From NIOZ-UU13 sp964417935 (GTDB lineage: Bacteria > Planctomycetota > Phycisphaerae > Sedimentisphaerales > Anaerobacaceae), in NCBI GenBank assembly GCA_964417935.1, contig CAYQKF010000145.1, positions 1 to 11,987 on the forward strand: a DNA stretch of 11,987 nt, given 5' to 3'. The translations under genes and the position numbers were made by a program. Positions 1 through 6,428 of the stretch are shown one piece after another (position 1 is the first letter of the stretch; every line of letters begins with the position of its first letter). The notes beneath the pieces were generated by a model. That model saw only the letters and a program-made list of their open reading frames with translations, did no database searches and was not told the origin of the DNA.

Positions 1-902
1 TTGTCAAGCAATGCAAAATAAAATTCAAGATGTCACGCTTGTATAGGGACTAGCGTGAACCTTGGCAATGTTACTGAGTTAAGTATTGGCCTTGAGCGCA
101 GCGGAGCAGCTGGTGGTAAGGGAGTGGTTTACTTTGACGATATCCGGCTGTATACTTTTGAACGTGAGTTGATCACGCCAACCGAGCCCAACACCGCTGG
201 TCTGATGGCATACTATGAATTTGAAGGCACTTACAACGACAGTTCCGGCAACAACCACACCGGCATTGCGATGGGCAGTCCCACTTTTGTAGCGGGCAAG
301 GTCGGCCAGGCTATTAACCTTCGTGGTCTGAACGACTATGTGGAGATAACCGGCTACAAGGGCATTCTCGGCCCGAATGACTTCAGCATCACCGCGTGGA
401 TTAAAACCACCGCGGACGTTGGTGCGATTGTGGGCTGGGGTAATCCCGTTGCCACTGAATGGGTGCAATTCCGGATCAACGACAACAGGCTACGCTGTCA
501 CCATGGAGCCGGTGACATACAAGGTGATACTAACGTGAACGACGGTGAATGGCACCAAGTTGCAGTGACAGTGATAGAGAACGCTACCATCTCGCATCCA
601 GACGTGATACTTTGGGTGGATGGTATAGATGACACCAGGCCCGGTACGGACCCGGATGCGTTCAATATTACCGCCAACCATGATGTCAAAATAGGTCGTC
701 GCTACAATACCGACGCTTGGTGGTTCGACGGGATGTTTGATGATGTTCGCATTTATGATTATGCTCTGTCGGATGCTGAGATTGGGTGGCTTGCCGGCCG
801 GACTAAGCCTTTTGACAAGCCTTTTGACATGCATTAAGACGGTTGAACTATGCCGAAATAGCGGATTCTTGGCTTGATGAGCAGCTATGGCCGCAGCCAT
901 AA
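1..902 (+). pseudogene. Decayed LamG-domain protein with C-terminal dockerin remnant
   Basis: The main open part (55-837) encodes the tail of one beta-sandwich module, ending in a 'GVVYFDDIRLY' block (residues 22-32), then a Laminin_G_3/concanavalin-like domain (about residues 45-250: 'GLMAYYEFEG', 'SSGNNHTG', 'ITAWIKT', 'DGEWHQVAVT', 'FDDVRIYDYALSDAEIGWLAGRT'-like ending). Such proteins are secreted carbohydrate- or surface-binding proteins. The gene looks broken at both ends. At the 3' end, TAA 835-837 interrupts a dockerin-like loop (D-M-H-stop-D-G at 826-843), and the rest of that motif continues in another frame at 846-902 as NYAEIADSWLDEQLWPQP then TAA. Completing a 12-residue EF-hand-type loop would need about 4 more bases. 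At the 5' end, TAA 19-21 precedes the GTG at 55, while frame 2 (11-43) reads like the expected preceding strand. The 12-bp tandem repeat at 805-828 encodes the usual KPFDKPFD ending. The LamG assignment is firm; decay is inferred from the frames and could include sequencing error. Confidence 0.75.
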
Positions 903-920
903 AGTGTTAACGGAGGCCGA

Positions 921-948
921 CTGGATTCCCGCTTGGGCGGGAATGACA
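921..948. repeat. REP-like palindrome
   Basis: ATTCCCGC (925-932) and GCGGGAAT (937-944) form a perfect 8-bp stem with a 4-nt loop, flanked by CTGG and GACA. Short palindromes of the form GGATTCCCGC-loop-GCGGGAATGACA are common as dispersed intergenic repeats in many bacterial genomes. Whether it is multicopy here cannot be seen from one window. Confidence 0.5.
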
Positions 949-966
949 TAGGGTATTTCACCAGTT

Positions 967-1012
967 CGGGGCCTATACTGATTGATTTGGTATAGGCCCC
1001 GGTCGGCTTGTT
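967..1012 (+). terminator. Strong hairpin, possible terminator of the LamG gene
   Basis: CGGGGCCTATAC (967-978) pairs perfectly with GTATAGGCCCCG (990-1001), giving a 12-bp stem with an 11-nt loop. The sequence after it is only moderately T-rich (GTCGGCTTGTTT), so it is a weaker intrinsic-terminator candidate than the one at 5727-5761. It lies between the LamG remnant and the prepilin gene, where transcription termination would be expected. Confidence 0.45.
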
Positions 1013-1134
1013 TACTCAGCATTAAGGTTGACCCACAATGGTCCTACTGCTCGCCTTGCGTGGGATGATGGTGAGGATGAAGGGCTGAAATGAATGAAAA
1101 AAGAATCGAGTTAGTTACTATTTCGATAGAACTG

Positions 1135-1140
1135 GGAGGT
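1135..1140 (+). promoter_or_regulatory. Ribosome binding site of the prepilin gene
   Basis: GGAGGT lies 7 nt before ATG 1148. It fixes the start so that the class III prepilin leader (MEKSRG) is intact, and argues against the overlapping frame that begins at 1090. Confidence 0.8.
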
Positions 1141-1147
1141 AATTATT

Positions 1148-1957
1148 ATGGAAAAATCAAGAGGCTTCACGTTAATAGAACTTTTGGTGGTAATTGCCAT
1201 CATTGCGTTATTGATGGCGATACTCATGCCCGCACTAAATCGGGTGAAGAAACAGGCCAAGGTGGTGGTTTGTCAGTCGAACCTGAAACAATGGGGCGCT
1301 ATCTGGTTGATGTATGCGGACGATCACGAGGGCTATTTCAGTAGCGGCATGCATATGTATGCGCACAATCTATATGAGGGATGCCGTTCGCAATGGATAG
1401 GTGCGTTGGAGCCGTACGGGGATACTAAGGGAAAGATACGTTTCTGCCCGATAGCCACGAAGGTTGGGGGCGAGGGAGGCCAGGTCAAGGGACAGCCGTA
1501 TCCGCCTACAGCCTGGAGGTGGAAGTTTTATGAAGGGGACGAGTGTGGCAGCTATGGGGCGAATTCCTGGGTTTATAACCCACCGCCTGGGAGAACGGAC
1601 ATACAAGGGCGTCCAGCTAAAGACCACTGGAGGAGGCCAGATGTTAAAGGTGCATGTTATATACCGCTGTTTTTGGATTCCCGGTGGCCGGGAGGTGGTC
1701 CAAGTCACACAGATGAACCTCCGGAATATGACGGTCAGTCATGGGGTGGTCGGGAGATGACATGGTTCTGTACAGACCGACACAATGGGTTTATAAATGG
1801 CGTTTTTTTGGATTTCTCTGTCAGGAAGATAGGACTTAAGGAATTGTGGACGTTGAAGTGGCATCGCCAGTTTGATACAAACGGCTGGTGGACAACGGCA
1901 GGCAGGGTTGTGCCGAATGATTGGCCGGAATGGATGAGGAACCTAAGGGACTACTGA
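1148..1957 (+). CDS. Prepilin-type N-terminal cleavage/methylation domain protein
   Basis: This is a planctomycete-style pseudopilin of 269 residues. A prepilin peptidase would be expected to cut after Gly6 of MEKSRG and methylate the new N-terminal Phe; Glu at mature position 5 (FTLIE) is present, followed by a hydrophobic helix to about residue 28 that anchors the protein in the inner membrane or packs it into a pilus or type II secretion pseudopilus. After the helix comes the conserved 'CQSNLKQWG...YADDHEGYF' block (about residues 40-63), a Trp/Gly/Pro-rich variable head, and near the C-terminus the 'RHNG..NGVFLDFSVRKIGLKELWTLKWHR' block found in many planctomycete paralogs. In place of the DG of the H-X9-DG family it has LDFS. 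Such genomes carry many copies, usually beside LamG, sulfatase or propeller genes, as here. The exact substrate or pilus is unknown. Confidence 0.9.
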   Translation: MEKSRGFTLIELLVVIAIIALLMAILMPALNRVKKQAKVVVCQSNLKQWGAIWLMYADDHEGYFSSGMHMYAHNLYEGCRSQWIGALEPYGDTKGKIRFCPIATKVGGEGGQVKGQPYPPTAWRWKFYEGDECGSYGANSWVYNPPPGRTDIQGRPAKDHWRRPDVKGACYIPLFLDSRWPGGGPSHTDEPPEYDGQSWGGREMTWFCTDRHNGFINGVFLDFSVRKIGLKELWTLKWHRQFDTNGWWTTAGRVVPNDWPEWMRNLRDY

Positions 1958-1970
1958 AGAAGGAGTTAGC

Positions 1971-2069
1971 ATGAATACGTGCTGCAGCTGCGGGCAAAGA
2001 GTTTTCCCGAACAGGTCAAGCCCAAAGCTCAATGCTGGCTGCGGACTGTTGCATCCCTACGCTATCTGA
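1971..2069 (+). CDS. Tiny Cys-rich ORF (32 aa)
   Basis: An ATG at 1971 follows AGGAG (1961-1965) by 5 nt and opens 32 codons ending TGA 2067-2069. It starts 13 nt after the prepilin stop, so it could be co-transcribed and translated with that gene. The product begins MNTCCSCGQRVFPN, a cysteine cluster (C4, C5, C7) reminiscent of a short zinc knuckle, with a fourth Cys at residue 24; no family is recognised. It may be a real small protein or the start of a truncated zinc-ribbon gene. The ribosome binding site is the only firm support. Confidence 0.35.
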   Translation: MNTCCSCGQRVFPNRSSPKLNAGCGLLHPYAI

Positions 2070-2205
2070 ATTCGTCAGGGTTAACTCGCGAGAAGCAAAA
2101 ACAACATAAAAACAGAGGCCTCCACAAGAAAGTAGCCTAAGGTAGAATTTATGACTGTCGAGTTACTAAATAGTTTGAGATATGTTATACAAGGAAAAGA
2201 AAGAT

Positions 2206-2262
2206 GGGTATTTTAATGTTGGGTGCGTTGCCCAGCAGACTCAAAATACCCGTGAACGGTTA
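2206..2262 (+). repeat. Tandem structured leader element, copy 1
   Basis: First copy of a 57-nt element. GGGTATTTT (2206-2214) pairs with AAAATACCC (2243-2251), and inside it TGTTGGG (2217-2223) pairs with CCCAGCA (2231-2237) around a 7-nt loop. CCG-TGAA-CGG (2250-2259) can form a small alternative hairpin sharing two bases with the outer stem. It lies in a larger duplicated unit that begins with TGTTATA (2183-2189). A short frame, ATG 2204 to TGA 2308 (34 aa), also runs through it. Confidence 0.6.
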
Positions 2263-2325
2263 CGGCGGTTTTTACTTGGATTACATCTTCAAATGTGTTA
2301 TAAAATGAGTGGAGTATTAAAGACT

Positions 2326-2381
2326 GGGTATTTGATGTTGGGTGTGTTGCCCAATACATTCAAATTACCCGTGAACGGTTA
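2326..2381 (+). repeat. Tandem structured leader element, copy 2
   Basis: Second copy, 41 of 47 bases identical to copy 1 from the internal ATGTTGGG onward. The outer stem is 2326-2335 with 2360-2370 (one bulged T at 2365); the inner stem is 2336-2342 with 2350-2356. Two differences in the inner stem (CCCAGCA to CCCAATA) keep all seven pairs. The CCG-TGAA-CGG segment is unchanged. The copy ends 12 nt before the ribosome binding site of the propeller gene, a position suited to cis-regulation. A 30-codon frame (ATG 2305, TAA 2392-2394) overlaps it and its start overlaps the stop of the copy 1 frame as ATGA. Confidence 0.6.
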
Positions 2382-2393
2382 TATATTTAAGTA

Positions 2394-2398
2394 AAGGG
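2394..2398 (+). promoter_or_regulatory. Ribosome binding site supporting start 2406
   Basis: AAGGG ends 7 nt before ATG 2406. The alternative in-frame ATG at 2487, which would give a conventional signal peptide directly, has AGGA only 2 nt away, so 2406 is preferred. Confidence 0.55.
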
Positions 2399-2405
2399 AT
2401 AATCG

Positions 2406-5400
2406 ATGAAAAAGAAGATGATTATTCGGAAACATTGTTGTTTATCAGGAAAGCGTGGAGGCTCTGTTGCCTCTTCAGCTAGGATAATGCGGAATGTCAG
2501 GGTTTTATGTTTCCTGCTGATTCTCGCTCCAGCATTATCTGGTGCTGCGGACATGACAGAGAGTCTCCTTGCGAAATCTGGCGAGATAGAGAAAAATGCG
2601 GTGGATATCCTGGAAACATGCGGTGTTCAGGGCGGCCTGATCGTACACGTCAGTTGTGGTGACGGCAGGCTCACGGTCGCGCTGCGGGCCAGTGACAGCT
2701 ATCTGGTGCAAGGTCTGGACAGAAGCGCTGACAACGTAGAACGGGCTCGTAAGTATATCAAGCGGCTCAACCTTTACGGCCCAGTGTCGGTCGAGAAGTG
2801 GACCAGCAACAGCCTTCCATACGTTGACAATCTTGTTAACCTGCTTGTTGGTGAAGACTTGGGCAACACTAACATGACAGAGGTCATTCGGGTCCTGGTA
2901 CCTGACGGGGTAGCGTACATTAAGGAAGACGGCGAATGGAAGAGGACGATCAAGCCCAAGCCAGAGGAGATTGATGAGTGGACGCACCACCTCCACGGCG
3001 CCGATGGCAACGCCGTGGCGAACGACCGAGCGGTTGGCCCGCCGCGGCACGTGCAATGGGTTGCCGAGCCTCGCTGGCAACGGCACCATGAGATGACTCC
3101 CAGCCTCAACGCCCTGGTGTCCTCCGGGGGACGGCTGTTTGCCATCATCAACAAGGCCCCGGCAGGCATCGACGGGTTGCCCGATCAGTGGATGCTCGTG
3201 GCCCGCGACGCCTTCAACGGAAAGCTGTTGTGGAAGCGGCTGATCGCCGAGTGGGGCTGGAAGCAGTGGGGCGATCACTCGTACGGGAGCGGACGTTGGA
3301 ACCACCCGACCCACATCGCGCGGCGGCTGGTGGCGGTCGCGGATCGCGTCTACGTGACCTTGGGATTCAATGCGCCGCTAACGGCGCTTGACGCGGCGAC
3401 CGGCGAGACGGTGATGACTTATCCCGAAACCCGCTTTACCGACGAGATCATCTATCACGAGGGCACACTGGTGCTGGTGGTCAACGCCGCTCGGCAGGGT
3501 CCCGGACACATGAAGGTGAAGCCGCCGGTGAAGAAGGCCGTGGTCGCGCTGAACGTCCAGACAGGCGAGATCCTGTGGAGAACGGACGGTTTCACAGGCG
3601 CCGCTTCCAAGGCCGACGCCATCGAGCGCGTCACGCATCTAACAATGGTGCTCGGCGGTGGAAAGGTGTTTCTGGTCGAAGAGGGCGCGGTCGTCGCCTT
3701 GGACTTGAAGACAGGCAAGCGCATGTGGCGAAAGCAACGCCCGTCTCGTCCGAGACCGGTGACGTACGGCAGCTACTACTTCACCAATCTATGCAGCTTG
3801 GTCTATCACGACGGTGTCGTGCTCTTCATGGAGCCTGACGCCACGCTAAAAAGCCAGCCCTGGAACGCGCCGGCCAACGCGGAACTGTCGGCGATCTCGG
3901 CTGAAACGGGTCAAGTCCTCTGGACACGCCCGTGCGGCATGTGGGGGCATTATAACCCGGGTGACGTGTTCGCCATCGACGGGCTTGTGTGGGTCCACGA
4001 TGGCGAAGCCTTTTCGATGATGGGCCTGGATCCGCACAGCGGAGAGGTAAAACGCAGGCTTTCGACGAAAGAGGCCCTCGACCAGGGACACCATCACCGG
4101 TGCTACCGCAACAAGGCCACGTCGCGTTACATCATCACCGGGCGAAGGGGAACCGAGTTCATCGACATCGCGTCCGAGGAGAATCTGCGCCACCATTGGG
4201 TGCGCGGGACGTGTCGATACGGAGTTCTGCCCTGCAACGGGCTGCTCTACGCGCCGCCGCACCCCTGCATCTGCTACATCACCGCCAAGCTTAACGGCTT
4301 CTGGGCCCTGGCTCCCCAGAGAAAAGCGGGAAGCGAAAAGCGAGACGCCGAAACATCGCTGCCTCTCCAGCGCGGTCCGGCGTACGAGTGCGGGGCATCT
4401 CTGCTTTCCGCCGGCTCTGCCTCGGCTCTCGGTGATTGGCCCACGTATCGCCACGACGCCGCCCGTAGCGGCTGCGCGGGCACGGAAGTCTCCAGCCATC
4501 TCCAGGTTAAGTGGAACACGCACGTCGGCGGTCGGCCGACCAGTCCGGTGATTGCCGGGGGAACGGTTTTCGTTGCCTCTTCCGACACCCATACGGTGTG
4601 GGCGCTGGACGCATCCGATGGAAAGCCGCTTTGGAGCTACACCGCGGGCGGAAGGGTCGACACGCCGCCGACCGTGTTTGGGGGTCTGGCTCTGTTCGGA
4701 TCGGCCGACGGGTGGGTGTACTGCGTGCGAGCGGCCGATGGCAAGCTGGTGTGGCGGCGCCGTGCCGCGCCCGAGGAGTCGCGCATCGTCAGCCACGGGC
4801 AGTTGGAATCGCCGTGGCCCGTGCACGGGAACGTGCTGATCCAGGACGGCGTGGCCTACTTCGCCGCCGGCCGATCTTCGTTTCTCGATGGGGGAATCTA
4901 CGTCTATGCCGTCGAACCGGCGACGGGCGAGCTGCTGCAAGAGAAGCGGATTGACAGTCTCGACCCGAAAACGGGCGACATGGTTGAGTGCCGGTTGCCT
5001 TATGACATGCCGCCGGACGCGCTGGGCGCCCTGCCGGACATTCTCGTTGGCGACGGCACGAGCGTTTACATGCGACATCTACAGTTCGACCCAGCCGACC
5101 TCGACTACCGAAGCGCCGCCGAAGCGATGGCGCCGCAGAAGAAGCGAGGGATGTACCCGTACGTGGGCGGTCACTTGATGTCCGTCGCCGGCCTGCTCGA
5201 TGACTGCTGGTTCAACCAGACCTACTGGACGGTCGACGGCCGGTCGCCGTGCAAGCTGCTGGTCTTCGACGACAAGACGGCCTACGGTGTCAAGCCGTTT
5301 GCCGGCAGCGCCCGGCACTCCCGGGCGGTATTCAGACCAGGCACCGAAGGCTACACCTTGTTTGCCAGCCAGCGTCCCAAGCACGAATCCCAATGGTTGA

Positions 5401-5672
5401 GGAAGGTCCCGCTGCGGGTTGTGGCGATGGTGGTCGCCGGACAGACCCTCTTCGTGGCCGGTCCGCCCGACGTCGTCACCCCCGGCGATCCCTGGGCGGC
5501 CCTGGAAGACCGAAACGGCGCCCTGCTGCAAGCCGTTTCGGCCGCAGACGGCAACAAGCTCAGCGAGTTCAAGCTCGACAGCCCGCCCGTCTTCGACGGC
5601 ATGGCCGCAGCCTACGGACGACTCTATGTTTCAATGAAGGATGGTAGCCTACTATGCTTGGCCGAGGAGTAG
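2406..5672 (+). CDS. Exported PQQ-like beta-propeller protein with methyltransferase-like N-terminal domain
   Basis: The 1088-residue product has a 27-residue basic/Cys-containing extension, then a signal-peptide-like hydrophobic stretch (about 31-47, 'VLCFLLILAPALSGA'). Residues about 52-175 resemble a Rossmann methyltransferase: 'VHVSCGDGRLTVALRASD' (80-97, motif I-like), 'VQGLDRSADNVERARKYI' (101-118), 'LPYVDNLVNLLV' (137-148) and 'VIRVLVPDGVAYIKEDGEW' (160-178). From 'IDEWTHHLHGADGNAVA' (189-205) onward it is a quinoprotein-type propeller with repeated 'ALDxxTGexxW' strands near 327, 381, 431, 495, 540, 733 and 773. No heme motif CxxCH is present, so electron transfer through heme is not indicated. 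Proteins with this layout are frequent in Planctomycetota, of unknown function; propellers of this shape often act as periplasmic binding or assembly scaffolds (BamB-like). Whether PQQ or SAM is bound is unproven. GC content jumps at the domain junction (around 2980). Confidence 0.88.
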   Translation: MKKKMIIRKHCCLSGKRGGSVASSARIMRNVRVLCFLLILAPALSGAADMTESLLAKSGEIEKNAVDILETCGVQGGLIVHVSCGDGRLTVALRASDSYLVQGLDRSADNVERARKYIKRLNLYGPVSVEKWTSNSLPYVDNLVNLLVGEDLGNTNMTEVIRVLVPDGVAYIKEDGEWKRTIKPKPEEIDEWTHHLHGADGNAVANDRAVGPPRHVQWVAEPRWQRHHEMTPSLNALVSSGGRLFAIINKAPAGIDGLPDQWMLVARDAFNGKLLWKRLIAEWGWKQWGDHSYGSGRWNHPTHIARRLVAVADRVYVTLGFNAPLTALDAATGETVMTYPETRFTDEIIYHEGTLVLVVNAARQGPGHMKVKPPVKKAVVALNVQTGEILWRTDGFTGAASKADAIERVTHLTMVLGGGKVFLVEEGAVVALDLKTGKRMWRKQRPSRPRPVTYGSYYFTNLCSLVYHDGVVLFMEPDATLKSQPWNAPANAELSAISAETGQVLWTRPCGMWGHYNPGDVFAIDGLVWVHDGEAFSMMGLDPHSGEVKRRLSTKEALDQGHHHRCYRNKATSRYIITGRRGTEFIDIASEENLRHHWVRGTCRYGVLPCNGLLYAPPHPCICYITAKLNGFWALAPQRKAGSEKRDAETSLPLQRGPAYECGASLLSAGSASALGDWPTYRHDAARSGCAGTEVSSHLQVKWNTHVGGRPTSPVIAGGTVFVASSDTHTVWALDASDGKPLWSYTAGGRVDTPPTVFGGLALFGSADGWVYCVRAADGKLVWRRRAAPEESRIVSHGQLESPWPVHGNVLIQDGVAYFAAGRSSFLDGGIYVYAVEPATGELLQEKRIDSLDPKTGDMVECRLPYDMPPDALGALPDILVGDGTSVYMRHLQFDPADLDYRSAAEAMAPQKKRGMYPYVGGHLMSVAGLLDDCWFNQTYWTVDGRSPCKLLVFDDKTAYGVKPFAGSARHSRAVFRPGTEGYTLFASQRPKHESQWLRKVPLRVVAMVVAGQTLFVAGPPDVVTPGDPWAALEDRNGALLQAVSAADGNKLSEFKLDSPPVFDGMAAAYGRLYVSMKDGSLLCLAEE

Positions 5673-5726
5673 GTATAGTACCAAGCTTTGGAGCGGTATA
5701 GTGGCCAATAACTGTTCTTGCCTTTG

Positions 5727-5761
5727 AAAAGCGGCTCTCGAGTTTTGGAGAGCCGCTTTTT
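5727..5761 (+). terminator. Rho-independent terminator of the propeller gene
   Basis: GCGGCTCTC (5731-5739) pairs with GAGAGCCGC (5748-5756). The stem is extended by AAAA/TTTT to 13 bp, with an 8-nt loop and a final run of five T. It starts 54 nt after the stop of the propeller gene. The A-tract on the 5' side would let it work in both directions. Confidence 0.9.
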
Positions 5762-5777
5762 CAATTTGGTGTTTGCA

Positions 5778-6089
5778 GTGTCTGGGAAAGAAGCTGAAAC
5801 AAATGATGTTAGCAAAGGCCCTTTATTTGCAAAGATGATGCAGCGGCAGTGGAAAAAAGAGATTGAGCAGGCTATTGAGAGTGTGAAAAGCGAGAAAGAA
5901 CCTTCAGATTTGGACGAATGGGTCAGGTGGTATCGGTGTCTGGAAGACGGTAGGAAGAAAAAAACAGAAGACGTGCGATCCGTGTTTAGGGTCCGCTATG
6001 AAGAGGGAGTCATATTTGGGGTATCTTCCGTGACTATTCCGAACTCTTCCTCGAGAAATTCGATTGCATTTTGCACCGGGTTAGTATAA
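5778..6089 (+). CDS. Hypothetical small protein or gene fragment
   Basis: This frame begins in or just after the terminator, with no good ribosome binding site at the possible GTG 5778 or at ATG 5835, so it may be the 3' part of a truncated gene. Between about 5778 and 6010 the translation looks like real protein: charged and helical, with 'KGPLFAKMMQRQWKKEIEQ' and 'DLDEWVRWYRCLEDGRKKK', then a 'VFRVRYEEGVIF' strand. The final 20 or so residues overlap the minus-strand gene ending at 6034 and look less protein-like. No family is recognised and no membrane segment or signal peptide is seen. Confidence 0.35.
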   Translation: MSGKEAETNDVSKGPLFAKMMQRQWKKEIEQAIESVKSEKEPSDLDEWVRWYRCLEDGRKKKTEDVRSVFRVRYEEGVIFGVSSVTIPNSSSRNSIAFCTGLV

Positions 6090-6405
6090 CCAGCAACGGG
6101 CCGAAAATATAACGGAGGAAACCGTACGGGCTGGCATACGTGCTGAAGACCGAGCAGCTACAGCAGCGGCCGTTGCGCACAGCCCTGTCCACGCGTTTCA
6201 ATTCAATATCCAAACGTTTATCAACGCTCATCCGGACGGCTTCTCTGATGAGAGTGCTAAACCCAAAGAAACCTACCACTGTAACGAGTACGACCATAAA
6301 CCAGAAACGCTTTTTTGCCCAGTTCAACAGGTCGGCTTTACACTCTATAAGCAACTGGTCCCGTTGGTCGGGTGGTAGAACAGGTCTCTTATTTGATGTA
6401 TCCAT
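6034..6405 (-). CDS. Membrane-anchored coiled-coil-like protein, probably frameshifted
   Basis: The start is well supported: AGGAGA (complement of 6411-6416) lies 5 nt before the ATG at 6405. The first 76 residues look genuine: a hydrophilic N-terminus (MDTSNKRPVLPPDQRDQ), one transmembrane helix (about 34-53, 'FWFMVVLVTVVGFFGFSTLI'), then an amphipathic stretch 'REAVRMSVDKRLDIELKRVDRAV'. After that the annotated frame becomes Cys/Arg-rich and unlike protein. The +1 frame continues as 'ATAAAVAARSSARMPARTVSSV', a plausible coiled coil, and another frame over 6080-6003 reads 'NPVQNAIEFLEEEFGIVTE'. The simplest reading is one gene carrying at least one frameshift near 6180, its tail overlapping the convergent ORF. 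Similar TM-plus-coiled-coil N-termini precede sensory or effector domains in other proteins, but none is visible here. Confidence 0.5.
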   Translation of the reverse strand: MDTSNKRPVLPPDQRDQLLIECKADLLNWAKKRFWFMVVLVTVVGFFGFSTLIREAVRMSVDKRLDIELKRVDRAVRNGRCCSCSVFSTYASPYGFLRYIFGPLLVILTRCKMQSNFSRKSSE

Positions 6406-6422
6406 AGCGTTCTCCTGTGAAA

Positions 6423-6428
6423 ATTATA
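6423..6428 (-). promoter_or_regulatory. Possible -10 box for the minus-strand membrane protein gene
   Basis: On the minus strand this is a perfect TATAAT, 17 nt before ATG 6405, which would place the transcript start just at the ribosome binding site. No convincing -35 box is seen at the usual distance. Confidence 0.3.

Noticed and set aside
1090..1344. A frame starting at ATG 1090 that overlaps the prepilin gene
   Set aside because: It reads through the prepilin ribosome binding site and coding region in another frame with no protein-like content.
3995..4330. Possible c-type heme site in the propeller protein (Cys/His-rich stretch around residues 560-625)
   Set aside because: No CxxCH is present; the Cys and His residues are scattered.
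3846..5078. A 410-codon open frame on the minus strand inside the propeller gene
   Set aside because: It is antisense to a well-supported protein in a region of about 65-70% G+C, where stops are rare in all frames. Its translation is low-complexity Arg/Gly/Val-rich and resembles no family.
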